From NCBI GenBank assembly GCA_021292165.1, contig CM037879.1:280501772-280565771 (forward strand): 64,000 nucleotides of DNA. The letters run 5' to 3'. Position 1 is the first letter of the stretch. Each line of letters opens with the position of its first letter. The notes under the pieces are model-generated. The model did not search any database. It had not been told where the DNA came from and saw only the letters and a list, made by a program, of their open reading frames with translations. Made by a program: the position numbers and the translations under genes. Origin of the DNA: Shinisaurus crocodilurus. Taxonomy: Eukaryota; Chordata; Lepidosauria; Squamata; Shinisauridae. Positions 47,261-60,474 of this stretch are shown here, piece after piece.

Positions 47261-48384
47261 TTATATACTTTATACACCTTTGGCGTCACTTATGACTTCA
47301 AAACACATACCTCCATAATTCATTTACTATATTTCAATACCGCTCTCTGGGTGGTACACAAAAGTTAAAAACATATGGTCCTGTTAAGACAGATAATCTG
47401 GGCATTAGATTCCTTCTAAGGAGAGAGACTAACCCCACGCTATTGCAAAAGGTTTGGGATCTTTGGCTGGAGTAAAAACACACACAGTTGGGTGAAGTAT
47501 GCGCTTCGCCCCATAACCCAAAACATAGACTTGACAAACTAACACTGAACTTGAGGCATAACACATTTAGAAGGAAAGAAGAGCTGTTTAAGAACTGTAG
47601 AGCAGGTACAGTGTCTTAGTTCTGGTCTTACAATGTTTTGCACAATAATTCAGGCAGCAAAATATACCTACTGCATCTCTAACCTTACTCTATAATTCTG
47701 GAGAAGAAAAGATTGCTGTGCCTTTTGGTAGCCTATATAGACAGCCGGGGGGAAGGGGAGAGAAGGCCCCCACCCCACGCTGGCAAGGAAAGGAAAGAAG
47801 AAGGAGAGAATACATAGCTACCTGACTTGTTGTTGGCCCCACATTGGAAGGGGGTCTTGCATGGCAGAGGGGAGCGAGAGATGTGCGCATTCCTGCTTGC
47901 TGCCTTCTATGGGCTAAGTTTGAATTCTTATACCTTTTCCGCTGCACCTCTTGCTAGATGGGAGGGGCAAGGGCTGTCCTTGGCTCCTTGATGTTCTTTA
48001 ATCGCTATTCTTTTGTGTGCTTATGGATGTCTTTGTGTGAGGCTGGGGCCCTTGATGGGTGTCTTAGGAAAACCTTTTCTGGATTCTCCTACCTTGATGG
48101 GTTTAAGAATCTGATTGAATCTTTCTGTTGGGGAAGGGCATTTCTTTTCAGGGATATTTTAGGTCTCTTTTCAGGGGATGTTCTCCTGTGCCTTTGGGCT
48201 ACCTGAGCATTGCAAGACTCTTGGCCAAAGCTTATTCATTCATCCTGGTCTGAGTCACTCGCCACTCAAACTTTCATTTGCATCTCTTTTTTCACCTGGC
48301 CCGTCCAGTGAAGGGCTGTTCACTTCTCAGGAACCCTCGCTCACCCAAACTGCTGGGGCCTGCTGTGGTCTTCTTTGTGCTTGA

Positions 48385-48755
48385 CATAACTATAACTAAA
48401 TTGTTATTAATTATATCTACCCATAACTGTACAACAACATGATAAAACATAATATAAAGTTTAAAACTGCAATATAATTCCAAAGTAAAAGCCAGCAGCC
48501 ATGTCATGATCTAAAAATACAAGAACCCATTTAAAAACAGCAAAAACAGAAGGGTTAAAATGCCTGGGAGGATAAATGCCTGGTGCTGAAAAGACCACGA
48601 CGTAGGTGTCAGCCAAGCCTCTCCAGGGGGGAGGGTTTTCCACAACTGGTGGAGTGCCATGACTGAAAAGGCTCTCCCCTCCTTAGTAGCCACCTCCCTC
48701 ACTGCGTTTGGCAGGAACACTCGGAGGAGAGCCTCTCAATATGATCTGAGGGTCC
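48385..48755 (-). mobile_element. LINE 3' end, antisense, diverged
   Basis: 'agtgccatgactgaaaaggctctcc', 'gccacctccctcactgcgtt' and 'cactcggaggagagcctc' match the LINE family at 5.1-5.25 kb. On the - strand an AFS-like remnant of the reverse-transcriptase C-terminus is visible. Confidence 0.6.
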
Positions 48756-48759
48756 AGAT

Positions 48760-49146
48760 TAGTGGTGGGCGATCCTCCCACCACCTGACTCATTGGGTGC
48801 TCAGCGCGCGCTGCCGCTGCACCCGCCAAGCTGGGCTGAAAGCGAGCACCAGCCGAGATGCTCGCCGGACTTCCGGGTTCCCGGCAGAGCACTTTTTACG
48901 TAGAAATGGTGTAAGGTACGTTAAAAGCGGCCACAAATCATGGCCATTTTTAACATATCTTACCCCATTTTCTACGTAAAAAGTGCTCCACCAGGAACCC
49001 GGAAGTCGCTTCCCCGTCTCAGCTTGGGAGAATGCGGGTCAAGCTGGGGAAGCAGGTATGTCGAGCTGAGCTTGGGGGGGGGGGGTGTCAAGCCCAGTGA
49101 GTTCACCAGACTTTGACCCCCTGAACGAGACTCTCACACATCCCTA
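48760..49146. mobile_element. DNA transposon (hAT-like) with a large internal palindrome
   Basis: Left end TAGTGGTGGGCGAT, right end ACACATCCCTA. The flanking 8-mers GTCCAGAT and GTCCATAG agree at 6 of 8, consistent with a decayed hAT duplication. Inside, 48866-49009 is a long inverted repeat (CTTCCGGGTTCC, GAGCACTTTTTACGTAGAAA) with a C-rich left and G-rich right flank. Confidence 0.6.
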
Positions 49147-49392
49147 GTCCATAGACACATAAACATCAGGTTATGAGGCTGCAAAATCAAATGAACATGT
49201 ACGAGAACACACGCTTGCCCGTGCCTTTTTCCTTGTGTGTGTGTCATGTCTTTTTAGATTGTAAGCCAGTGGGCTTACTGTCTTGTTTTACTAACTACAT
49301 GCAACCACTTAAGGATCCTTTTTTGGCTGAGGAGTGGGGGATTACAAAAAAAAGCCTTTAAATAAATAAATAAAATTAATACATGCCTATAA

Positions 49393-49746
<354 letters not shown>

Positions 49747-50175
49747 TAAGGGGTCCCGATTCTTGGTGTTGACCTTGGAGGACTTCAGTGGAAAGCCCCA
49801 GCTGGTTCCTTACCCAGTGGCCAAGCACATGAACTTAATCCTCACACACTGACTGTTACTTAAAACTCTTAGTCTTAACTAGTTGGGACGTCAGCTGATG
49901 AGTAGACATCAGCCTGCATCAAAAACTTTTTAAAAGCAAAACAAAAACTTTTTAAAAGCAAAACAAAAATTTTAAAAGAGACAAAAGGCTCAGAGGAAGA
50001 AACCATGACAAAGAAGACAACTAACCATGACAAAAAGAATAAAATAATGGACGAAAATAAGCTATGGGTAACATAATGCCAGTAATTCAGCTGCTATACC
50101 CGAGCACTGAAGTCTTACCCGTTCAACCTTTTATTATTATTATTTTTTTCAAATAAACTTTATGGCTGTTTGTTC
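49747..50175 (+). other. SOX5: SOX5 3' UTR, proximal part
   Basis: Starts after the stop. It is AT-rich with a 24-bp tandem 'aactttttaaaagcaaaacaa' repeat around 49923-49972. It runs to a polyA signal at 50152-50157 followed by a GT-rich stretch. The UTR very probably continues beyond it in longer transcripts. Confidence 0.7.
50152..50157 (+). terminator. Proximal polyadenylation signal AATAAA
   Basis: Canonical hexamer 406 bases after the stop, with a T/G-rich downstream element (tggctgtttgttct, 50161-50174). Cleavage is expected at about 50175. Another AATAAA lies at 50613-50618. Confidence 0.6.
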
Positions 50176-50663
50176 TACAATGTTCTAGAAAATTCTCACT
50201 CAGGTACACAGTGCCAACAAGTGGCTTGTGAATGTGTTCTGTTGTTTTGTGCTACAGTTTAAAGAAAAAAATAAGATTTGGGGGGTGGGGTTGGTGGGAG
50301 GGAATGCACCTGACAAGGGGGAGGGAGGGGAAAGACGATAAAATTCTTTATACTTCCCCTTCCAATTTTCCCACCTTCTTTTCTTCCTCCTTTCCAGAGT
50401 TAGAGTTCAAGGCGCTTATGTGTCTGGCTGGAATGTGGAGACCAAACCAGTTTTGGCCCATGCGGCATTGTGCATTCTGATTCACTGCTGTCACTGCTCA
50501 GCGGCCCAGAAGAGATCCCAGGGGCATCCTATGTAGGAGCGTCAATATATAGGAGCTGTTTGGAGCCCTGTGGTGGTTTACACTAGTGCAAACTGACTTC
50601 TATGCAGGCTTCAATAAACCTTTGCATAGTTACATAGTTTTGTAGCCCACGCTTTGTGAACTT

Positions 50664-50845
50664 AGGAAGCTGCCTTATGCCAGGTCAGGACCTTAGTCCA
50701 TCCAGCACCATGCTGCCTCGTTGGACAGGCAGCCGCTCTCCAGTCTCTCAGCCAAGGTTCTGAGATTAGGAGATGCCAAGGATTGAACCGGGGACATTCT
50801 GCGAACAAAGTATATGCTCTACTACTGAGCTATGGCCTTTCTTCC
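50664..50845 (-). mobile_element. tRNA-derived SINE, antisense
   Basis: Reversed B box GGATTGAACC at 50780-50789, reversed A-box region 'ctctactactgagctatggcc', and body 'gaagctgccttatgcc'. If the long 3' UTR is used, this SINE lies within the SOX5 transcript. Confidence 0.8.
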
Positions 50846-51389
50846 CTGAAAAAGATACAATTTAGTCCACCCCCCCAAATACGATCAGTGGGCTCTATAT
50901 CTGGCCTCCCTTCCTTATTGGTCTACACCCATCTTTAGGTGAGTCCCACCAATCATCCCCTGAGAAGACTTGTATTTCCTCCCCCACCCCCTGGTCTCTG
51001 CTGAACCTTGATGGGCATGAACTGAACATACCCTGCCACATGGGCCACAACTGGACATACCATATTTCTGTTGCTGCCAGCCCAACCAATCAGCCCCTTC
51101 CCTTCCAGACAGGGCCTCCTTTCACCAATTGCACACCAGACGTAGTCTTTGAGCAAGTGCCAAATTTGTACCCACATGCTGAATGACTTCCATTTCATAT
51201 TTTTCTTTCCCAGTTGGTTGTCTTTTCTTTATTCCTTTCATATCATCTTCAGTCTTAAGTTAGGGCAGTGTTGTGTCTTAGACAATCCCTTGAAGAACCT
51301 GATTACCAGCAGCTGGTGAGGTTAGATTTCTTTAATTAATTAAAAAAAAAAAACTTTAAAGGAAACTGTAGGTGCCATTCTCAGGTGAA

Positions 51390-51392
<3 letters not shown>

Positions 51393-51421
<29 letters not shown>
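51393..51421. repeat. (GA)n microsatellite
   Basis: About 14 uninterrupted GA units, followed by T and A homopolymers and a GT-rich run. Confidence 0.97.
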
Positions 51422-51424
<3 letters not shown>

Positions 51425-53679
51425 TTTTTTTTAAAAAAAGATATTGGATTTGTTGTGTGTGTTGTGTGTGTTTATGGTACTAACAAGAAAAAATGTCAGA
51501 CAATTGTTAGGGGGGAAATAAGTTACTGGATGATATTCCCAAATGATTGAGTCTGTATGACATCTTTAATTTACACTTCAAATTATTACATATAGAAGTA
51601 GATTTGCCAGCATTTACAGATAAAGTGTAGGGTTGAGGATTCTGAGGGTTAACTTACTAATACAGCATTTGGATTAGAAGAGGATGGTCAATGCCTTGTG
51701 TTCAGACTTTCAAGCCCACAGTAACATCCACCATGTGGTGGGGGCTGAGCATGGCCACCAAACCCCCATGCAAATGACATCTCGTGTGAGCTGTGGAAAC
51801 CATGTATGAGTAATTCACCCAATATGTGTGATCCATTTCCTTCCCAAAATCAGGGTGCGAGAAGAGATCATGAAGATTGAGCAAGCAAGACATTCACAGG
51901 ATGCTGGGGGCAGACACTGGTCCCATTCCCCAGGACCCATTCCCCGTGGTGTGAAGTACGCTACCTACTACAGGTCCTAATGTCTGAACTGGGCCATTGA
52001 ATACTGGTTGCTGTGTCAGCCATGTGTTGCAAAATGTGACATTACCATACAGTACCATGGGGGTGTTGTTTGGGTATTGCAGGAAGATTCCAATAGCTGA
52101 AACAATTTAGTTTTGATTCGCAAGCCAAATAAGTAAAAGTATTTGTATTTCAGCGAATTCTCCAGCCCTATAGGCATGTGCATCGCGATTGAAGGCCCCC
52201 AAGGTACACACAAGACTTCCAGTGCCTGGCACCACCCATTCATTCCGATATCAGAGAATGTTTGGTGTGCAAAATCCCATTCCATTGGCCATTTGCCCAT
52301 GTTGCGGTGAATGAGACAGAGCCCTGCTCTCATGGCATGCCCTGTGTACACTGGACTTGTGTAAACTTTGGCTCCCTGCCCTGATGAGGAAGTAAGCTGC
52401 TTTGAAATCCATGGTTTTTGCTGCCACGTTGTTAATATTTTTTAAGACTAGAGTGTTAACCCAAATAAATACAGCTGGGACTATGTCAGCTAAATGGAAG
52501 AACTTTGGCATATAAGTGGTGTGTGGTTCAGACTGCCCAAGTGGCAGTCTGCAACCCCTTGCAGAGCAGTCCGATAGGCTTGATGGTGATTCCTTTGGAG
52601 TAAACCGCTCCTGCTGGATTGCAGTTTGGCATTCCTAACCTTTTTTAAAAAATGGATTGCAGCAACAGTCCTCAGCGTGGCATGCATGTTAATGTAGACA
52701 CTGTAGACTCATCGGTGAATTAGGTGGGAGAGGTTTATTCTGCTGTTCTTTGCGCCACTATTGATCTCATTCTCAATGGTTTACTGCTGCAAATAGCTAC
52801 ACAGAGAGAGCTCTGTACATGTACACATGTAAACTGTGATTGTGGTACAGTGCAGAATCTAAATGGTGGAGCTTCTTCAGAATCTCAGTATTCATTTGTT
52901 TAAAAAATGAAATGAAAATCAAGCCTAGTCTAGCCCGTATACTTGCAAAGGTATTTGGGAATGTGTGTGGCCAACACCTGGTGGAATCTCAGAAGATTTG
53001 AGAGGTTGCTGAATAAGATTCCTGATGGATGCTAGGACGGGGGTTTATATGCCCTGCATAGCTCCTTTGACCACCCCATGGCCAGAAGAAGAAGCTGCAG
53101 TCCTAAAAACACTTTTACTAGAGAGTAAGTCCCATTGATTGATTTCTGAGTAAACCTGCATGAGACTGTGCTGTGAATGAGGCAGGGCAGTTTTAAAAAG
53201 CACAAAATAAATATTGTGGGGAAAGAGAAAAGCAAGAAATGTGCGTGCACTGCATTATTTATAATAGTTACAGAACTTGGGTTGCCTTGAGACACAATTC
53301 TAGGGTTTAGCACGGACATGGCTTTGAGGATGGTGCATCCCCAAGTCCACCTATGATCTGTTACCAGCACACCTTATTCAACCATTTCTGCATTGCATCA
53401 AATGCTTTGCAGCCATGCAGCTGTAGACAATGGCAGCTCTTCCCAATAAGTGTCACCACCAACCCACACTTCTGCACCAGCACCTTAAATTCAAAAGGTT
53501 AGAACGGTGCACTGGCCAAGCAATCTGAATACCTCCTCCGACAGCATTACTTGCTTGTGTGTCCAGTGTTGGGATTAGGCTGTAAATTTAACTAATTGCT
53601 AAATTAGCAAGGAAGTATTGATTCAATGTAAAAATGTACTAAAGGAAGTGGAATGTCCCCATTAATTTCCCACCCCCAC

Positions 53680-53790
53680 CCCAGGACAGATTGGATAAAT
53701 ATCTGTCTGGGATTCTTCAGTCATTGGATCCTGCTCCAGTATGTGGGACTGGGCTTGTTGACCATAGAGGTTCCTTCCATCTCTGTCAGT
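53680..53790 (+). mobile_element. CR1 LINE 3' fragment
   Basis: 'gattggataaatatctgtctggga', 'tcagtcattggatcctgc' and 'gacca..gaggttccttcc' are ordered CR1 3'-region phrases. Confidence 0.55.
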
Positions 53791-54635
53791 CGATTGGCCA
53801 GCCATACACACATGTACATCACTTGAGTGTTCATCAGGTCATTACCCCAATGCTTGCTGACTCTCATTTGAATGTGTGTGAACTGACTCCCTTGAGAAGC
53901 TTCATATAAAGATTGGTGGGCTGGGTGGTGCCAGAGCAAAATGGAAAGTCTCATGGACATTGCAGTCTTGAAAATATCTGCCCATTTTCAGTGGCTATGA
54001 TGTGCTTGCCTGGATATGTCCATGGCGGTAGCAAGCCATATCTGATAACAGTGTGGCCATCTAAAAAATGAATGTTACCATCAAATACATTCAGGCACAT
54101 CAAGTTGTTTCCAAGACGGTGGCATTGGCACCAGAAGTCATAACTGCCATCTTGGCTAATATTGGATATGGATAGTACAACTGTTGTACTTGCCCAGAAA
54201 TTACAAGATGGTGGCATCTATGGAACTTCAGGCATTGAGAATGATGCAGAGCATGGTACTGAAAAGTTCAAGAGCTGAAGAGGATATTGGAGGAAGTAGA
54301 AGGGAGGAGACTCCAAAGAGTAAAAACCAATTAAAAAATGAATCATTAAGGATTGGTCTATCTCTAGCCATTCCTATTAACCCTTTGAAGCATTATGCCT
54401 TCATTGCTCATTAAAAAAAAAAAAAACCCACACACAATGCTACCGCAAATGTAAGGTGCACTCCGCAGGCCGCTAGCAAATCGAGCAACACCTCGGTGCC
54501 ACTGACGAGTTTTGACAACACTTCAATGGACAGTTGAGATGTGAGATATTATTTATAATAAGCCCACCGTTCTTATCGCTCTCTTTTCTATTATGATTTT
54601 CACTCCCTTTCTCCCTCCCTCCCTCTGTCCCCCTC

Positions 54636-54639
<4 letters not shown>

Positions 54640-54670
<31 letters not shown>
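54640..54670. repeat. (TC)n microsatellite
   Basis: Imperfect run of TC units preceded by CCTCCC-type pyrimidine repeats. Confidence 0.95.
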
Positions 54671-54671
<1 letters not shown>

Positions 54672-54689
54672 ATACTTACTCTGGGTTCA

Positions 54690-55200
54690 TGTTCAGAGTA
54701 CTACATCCAATCCTCAATGTCTGAGATGTCTTGTTTTGTATCGGTTATTGGCTGTATTTGATAAACTGTGTGCGTGTTCTTTTTCAGTTGAACTGCCTCT
54801 TCATGCTAGTGTTGTAATGGTACTTATTATAATGATAAGAAAAGTAATGGTCAGCTGTTCCCAGATAGTAAATTATGCATAATTTATTTCCCTCTCTTTT
54901 TTCTATATTATGTAGTTATATTTGATTTGGCAGTTACCACAAATGACAAGTACAGCTGTTAAGGTATTTAAAAAATGGTATTTCCCTCCTTTTAATTTAT
55001 ACATAGGAAAACAGCAGGTAATTCCACCATTTCCTACCCATCTCTTAAAAAAAAAAATCTTTTAAAAAATTATTTTGGGCTCACTGTCCCATCAAGTGTG
55101 GACATTTCTTATGATGGGGTGAATTATGGGAGCATTGAGTTCAATTTTAATTACCGGCACTCTTCTCACTCAGTTTGGATTATTTAATGACACTCTAGAG
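54690..55200 (+). other. SOX5: Repeat-free AT-rich block, candidate distal 3' UTR of SOX5
   Basis: About 500 bp with no repeat signature and a composition typical of conserved vertebrate 3' UTRs (long T/A-rich words such as 'ttatgcataatttattt' and 'gtatttaaaaaatgg'). About 5 kb beyond the stop; a long-UTR isoform would include it. Inference only. Confidence 0.35.
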
Positions 55201-56297
55201 CCATTCAAAGCACTCTGGTTTAAAATAAAACAAACTTTTATAAATATATATATAAATATATAAATATAAATATCATTATGACAAATGTACAATGTGAAAA
55301 CTGAACATTTTGCTCTTTTTCTAAAAGGAAAAAAAAAAACAGCAACAACCCTAAACCAGATTGTTCCCTGTCTTTGTGAACAAAATATTTCTGACTCTTG
55401 TGGGTTCAACCTCACATATGCTGGCTTGATTTCCACCATCTTATAAAGACGGTCTGGGTTAATTTCGTGACTTTGGTCAACATGAATACTTTGTTTTAAC
55501 TCCAGGTTAGTTCCACCAAGGTAGGCATGGTTGGAGCAAGTCATAAATACACTACTTATGAGAATATGTGATCTTGAATGTGCCTGGGATGCAAGCACTT
55601 ACGAAATGCATGCCAATTCTTTGCATGTGGTTCCAATGGCATTGAGGCAAGCTTCAAAAAGTATATTCCATAATGTAGATCTGATCCCCCCACTGGGGGG
55701 GGGGAAATGCATTGACTTCGGTTATTCTGTTGACTGTCCTAAGTTGAATCCAGTGTGCTTATGCTTGCATGCAAGTGTTTACTGGAAGAGCCCAAAGCCA
55801 TTGAAAAATGTTGTGTGGATGAGTACCACATCTGTGAGAAACTGGAATAGAATTGATCCCCATTCCTAATGAGTTGGTGGGAGAAAATTTTCCTTTTTTA
55901 ATTGGGAGGGGAGAGTCTTTCTTTCTGCAATACTCCTCTTCACTGAATGCCTGGGAGTCTAGTTAAAGTTTGGACTCAAACTGTCTAATGTGATAGCCAT
56001 AAGAAGTAGAGCTGAAGTAAATGTTACACATTCCCTTGCTTTCAGAGATTATCTTGCACTCCGCCGAACTCTACCATCCCATACCAGATAGAGGACATCC
56101 CATATTTATAAATATGAACGATGAATCCATGCCACCATTCCCACCTTCAGTCTCATGTCAACTTTTGTGTGAGTGGAATGCCCATGACATTGGCTAGTCG
56201 ACTGAATAGGAAAGCAATAGACTTTTTTGGTCAAGTATGGAGATTTGAGGGTGGCAAGGTTCAAGTCCAATAGCTTTGCTCTGAAATCAGTGTATGG

Positions 56298-56433
56298 CAG
56301 CCATAGTCAACTTGTGGCCGTCCAGATGTTTTGGCCTACAACTCCCACCATCCTTCACCTTTGGCTATGCTGGCTAGAGGTTGTGGGAATTGTATGCCAA
56401 AACATATGGAGGGCCACAAGGTGACCAGCCCTG
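56298..56433. mobile_element. hAT-type foldback MITE, complete, 136 bp
   Basis: Begins CAGCCATAGTC and ends CAGCCCTG, with 'ggcctacaactccca' and 'tgggaattgtatgcc' arms. An exact 8-bp duplication GTGTATGG lies at 56290-56297 and 56434-56441. Confidence 0.88.
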
Positions 56434-56729
56434 GTGTATGGAATACTGGGCATGATCTTGCCAATGTTAAACATGTTGACTGCGGTGGGAGGGTCAACAA
56501 ATGTTAGAAACTCCTCCATGGAAATCAACCAAATTTAAAATGGCTTAACTTTTGTTAGATTGTGCGCTGTTCTTGAAGATTTAAGTTCCTCTGCACCCTT
56601 CTGCATTCCTCTCCCCCAATTATTTTCAAACCTACCTTTTCTTGTTTAACTGAGTGTTTTGTAAATGATGGTTTTATTGGCACAGTATTTCATCCCAGTG
56701 GCCCTAATTCAACTTGAGTTAATTATGAC

Positions 56730-56970
56730 TGAGGCCACAATCCTACGCACACTTACCTGGGAGTTAGCCCATGGAGTATGGTGAGATTTTACAATTGAGT
56801 AAACATGTATAAGATTTCACTGCACATTCCATCTAAACCAATGGAACAAGTAAGTTGTGCCTAACTTAACTCCCACTGATTTTAACCCTATGCATGTCTA
56901 CTCAGAAGTAATACCCATTGAGTTCAATGGGCATTACTCCCAAGTAAGTGTACATAGGATTAGTTATGAT
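56730..56970. repeat. Foldback repeat, 'aatcctacgcacacttacctggg' type, two nested units
   Basis: 'gccacaatcctacgcacacttacctgg' at the left is inverted as 'caagtaagtgtacataggatt' at the right; inside, 'ctactcagaagtaatacccattgag' pairs with 'caatgggcattactcccaa'. Related scraps occur near 14310-14360, 43020-43140 and 53090-53170. Confidence 0.6.
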
Positions 56971-57349
56971 TAACGTTACTTGATCAGGACCAGTGCAGTG
57001 AGGTATCTTTCTACTCCCTGCTGCCATACAATCTATTGCAGAATAAGATCAGCATTGGCAAAAATGTGGAAAATATTTCAAACCACCAGCTTCTATGCTC
57101 AATGAAATATTATATAATAAGTTCTCTCCACCACCTCCCCTCCCCAAACTTGTTCATGCTTTGTATTGGCAAAATAGGATTGCTAAGTGCATGAAACATC
57201 TGTATTTAACTGTTCTGCTGTATTAATCCCAAAAGGGATACTAACTATTATTATTGCAGTATTTAATTAGTTGAGTAACCAAATCCTCTTATTAATGAAT
57301 GGATGGGGGGAGGATTCTTTCTTCAGTGACAATGTTTCAGAGATTGGGT

Positions 57350-57720
57350 TTTTGGCAGCAGACTCCCTTCCATTACTTATTTTTTTAACAAAAGAAATTG
57401 TCTTTAACCTTCTTACAACACATTTTCAAAGTCTTTTTTTTTTTTTGTAACATAATCCAAACGAGATGAACACTTATTGTCCCTGAAGAAGTCTCTGACA
57501 TCACGTTTCTTCTAAAGTTGAAAATAATTACACTCAGTACAAACGTAAGCTTCTCTTAGCAAAAAAACCTTATCCCCTAGAATTAATGGCAACCACACAA
57601 TAGCATCTATTTAAAGACATGGTTTAATAAGGGTGAAATGTTTAGTTTCTCCTTTCTGATTGAGTCTATTCACTAAGCTTGGATTCAAATGTATTCACAA
57701 TTCATAAGACAGAATGGTTG
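57350..57720. other. Repeat-free AT-rich block
   Basis: Complex AT-rich sequence without repeat signatures, resembling 54690-55200. It is either distal UTR or a conserved intergenic element; the sequence alone does not decide. Confidence 0.25.
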
Positions 57721-57761
57721 TAATGCTAGCTTAAAGTACCTAGGGGGCCAATACCATATTA

Positions 57762-57765
<4 letters not shown>

Positions 57766-57804
<39 letters not shown>
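57766..57804. repeat. (TC)n microsatellite
   Basis: About 19 uninterrupted TC units. Confidence 0.97.
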
Positions 57805-57809
<5 letters not shown>

Positions 57810-58512
57810 CACCCCACCCTCCATAGTTCACTCTCACCTACTGCCACTCCGGCTGTGGTCCACAAAATTTTGTACCCAACCCCGAAAAAGATGGCTATGT
57901 TTTAAGTTCCACTGAGTTCAATAGAACACTTTCCCTGGATTGGGATTGTTACTTTTTTAGTCTGATGCAATGTGGCTTAATTTAACCCAAGTTGCAGATC
58001 ATTAAAGCATCCAACCCATATGTCACCACCTCTAAGAGTCATCCAAGACCTGATGCACATCATCAGTTTTTAGGTGGTGAGATGTAGCTTGTGTGGAATG
58101 TGTTTGGAAATTCCACCACCATCTTGCCAGCTGCATGATAAATTGTTAGCATAATTCATCACATGGTTGGAACCTGATTTTTGACCAACCACAATATTTT
58201 GGGAACTGTATTGAATGTAGAAGTTCAACAACATCTTCTTTGCTAACATTTAAAATTTGGCAATATTTCAGAACTCAGATCTGGACTTTTGAATTTCAAA
58301 CATTTTTTTCCTATATTCTACTTTTGAGTGTTGGAATATATTTTTTTTAAGTTATAGGAATCATCCAACTACCATGAACCATTTAAAAATACCATTGATT
58401 TCTCTGGGAGAGTGTTAAACATATGATTATAGTCCCTCATTGAGATCAAAAGCACTTGGTAAGGCTGAACTTTGGCTGGACATTGCTATTAAATTTTTCA
58501 GTCTTGTTAATG

Positions 58513-58642
58513 CAGCCTTCCTCAACCTGGTGCCTTCCAGGTGTTTTCCCAATCCCATCAGCCCCAGCCAACATGGCCAATGGTTGGGAATTCTGGAAGT
58601 TGTAGTCAAAACATCTGGAGGGCACTCCGTTAAGGAAGGCTG
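58513..58642. mobile_element. hAT-type foldback MITE, complete, 130 bp
   Basis: CAGCCTTCCTCAACCTGGTG at the left, AAGGAAGGCTG at the right. An exact 8-bp duplication TGTTAATG lies at 58505-58512 and 58643-58650. Confidence 0.9.
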
Positions 58643-58929
58643 TGTTAATGACTTCCCTTTAATTAGTTTTTCCAAATTGCACATTTTTACTCATCTTATA
58701 TTTCTTTTTCTTATGGTCCATATCTGGGAATGTTAGGGATTGGGGGAAATCAGATTAGAAAAATGTAGTTTGGGGCACAAAAAATCTGCCTTCAAATCCC
58801 ATACATAAACACACAACCCCAAATTCATTTCCATTTTATATCACGGTCATATTGGAAAAGACCAGTGTGCTTGAGAAGATTTTCCCGATCCTTTCACCAC
58901 TTTTCCAGAGAAGAAAAAGAACATACCCG

Positions 58930-59314
58930 TAGGGATGGGTGAATGAACAATGTTCAAGACTGCTAGGATTCTCTCTGGACATCCCCGCTCGTCATCTTGT
59001 GCCTGATTCCAGTTTGCGATAACTGCTCACTTTGAGAGGACTGGAGATCTGCCCAAATCGAGCAGTAATTGAAAGGAAGATTTGCCAATTTTTCCAAATT
59101 TGTGTGCATTTCCTCCTTAGACTAATGAGGGGCTGATTCAGTCTACTGAGAAAGTTTGGAAATTAGCACGTTTGCAGCAAATCAAACTGGGAATTGGGAA
59201 TGAGATTAATGCAAGCACGTGTTCGGCCATTTGAAAAAAAAAATGGTGACCACATGCTCGTGGATTTGAACAGGACATGCTTGCATGTTTTGTGAGCAAA
59301 AACATGCATCCCTA
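58930..59314. mobile_element. DNA transposon remnant, TAGGGATGGG termini
   Basis: TAGGGATGGGTGAATG at the left and ATGCATCCCTA at the right. Interior AT-rich with 'tttgccaatttttccaaatttg', like the interior of 18923-19623. No clear duplication. Confidence 0.5.
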
Positions 59315-59452
59315 CGAACATGTCACACATCCCCACCTTAAAATGATCATGCATTTCAGCCCTCTGGCCCAGAGAAAAGCCATAATTCAGACACAATAAT
59401 AGGCACCCTTCCCTCTCTTGCTAATTAATTATGTATTTGAAACTCACTACAA

Positions 59453-59592
59453 CAGCCTTCTACAACCTGTGGACTCCAGATATTTTGGACTTCAACTCCC
59501 ATCAACCCCAGACAGCTTGGCCAATGGCCAGGGATGCTGGGAGTTGTCATTCAAAACACCTGGAGAGCACCAGGTTGGGAGAGCATAGCCTG
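59453..59592. mobile_element. hAT-type foldback MITE, 140 bp
   Basis: CAGCCTTCTACAACCTG start, end CATAGCCTG, flanks CACTACAA and CAATACAC (6 of 8 identical), so the duplication has decayed. Confidence 0.75.
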
Positions 59593-60362
59593 CAATACAC
59601 AGAACTTAGTGGCACTTAATTGTACTGTTTGGTCCTATTTCCAACTAAAAGTGAACTCATTTTGAAACCAATGGAGTTTAAGTTCATTTCAAATCACTTG
59701 TCCCATGGATTTCAATTAGACGCATTGTTGAAGCTCTCCAGGTTTGGGCCCAGGTATGAGTTTTGGGGCCTCGTAATACTTGCCTCCAAGAAGAGGTGAG
59801 CCTTATGAGGCTCCTGAACGAAAAAGTGAGCATTACAAGGCCCCTGAGTTTTTCTCTGACTCAGAGTAAAATCTGAGCTGAAGAAGAAATTCCACTCATA
59901 CACCCACAACCCCTCTCTCCCTCAACCTATAAACAAGTCTTACCTGGCCAGGGCAGCAGTGGTGGAACTTCATCTGCAGGAGGGAGGAAAAGAGGTATAT
60001 CAGATCTCTCCCTTCTTTCCCTCTGTGATGTGCTGGTAGCACACCAAGAAGAAATGCCCCATTTGCCTTTGGGAAATGTAGTAGTTTTCTCAAGGACTAC
60101 TGTCATTGCAATGGCAGTGCAACAGAGAAGGAAGAAGAGAGATCAGATCTCCTTAATCTCAAAGAATCCCAGGTATGGACAGAAAAGTTCCTTGATGGTA
60201 TTTTTTCCTCCACCCCAGCCAGACATTGGGAGCCCTGAGAATTGCTGCCAGTATATCCATAATCATCTAGTTCATACTATACTTGAGTGTGCACAAGGAA
60301 GGTCAGGACTTCTTGTGTGTAAAGAAAATGGCAAACTGGGCTATGGGAACTGGCCTTTAGTC

Positions 60363-60474
60363 CAGCCTAGCTCAACCTGGTGACCTCCAGATGTGTTGGA
60401 CTCAGCATAGCTGGCTGGGGGATTCTGGGAGTTGGAGTCCAAAGATCTAGAGGACACCAGGTTGGGCAAGTCTG
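60363..60474. mobile_element. hAT-type foldback MITE, 112 bp
   Basis: CAGCCTAGCTCAACCTGGTG start, end GGCAAGTCTG. The flank CTTTAGTC is repeated as CTTTTAGTC, one base longer, so it is a duplication with a single-base slip in a T run. Confidence 0.8.
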
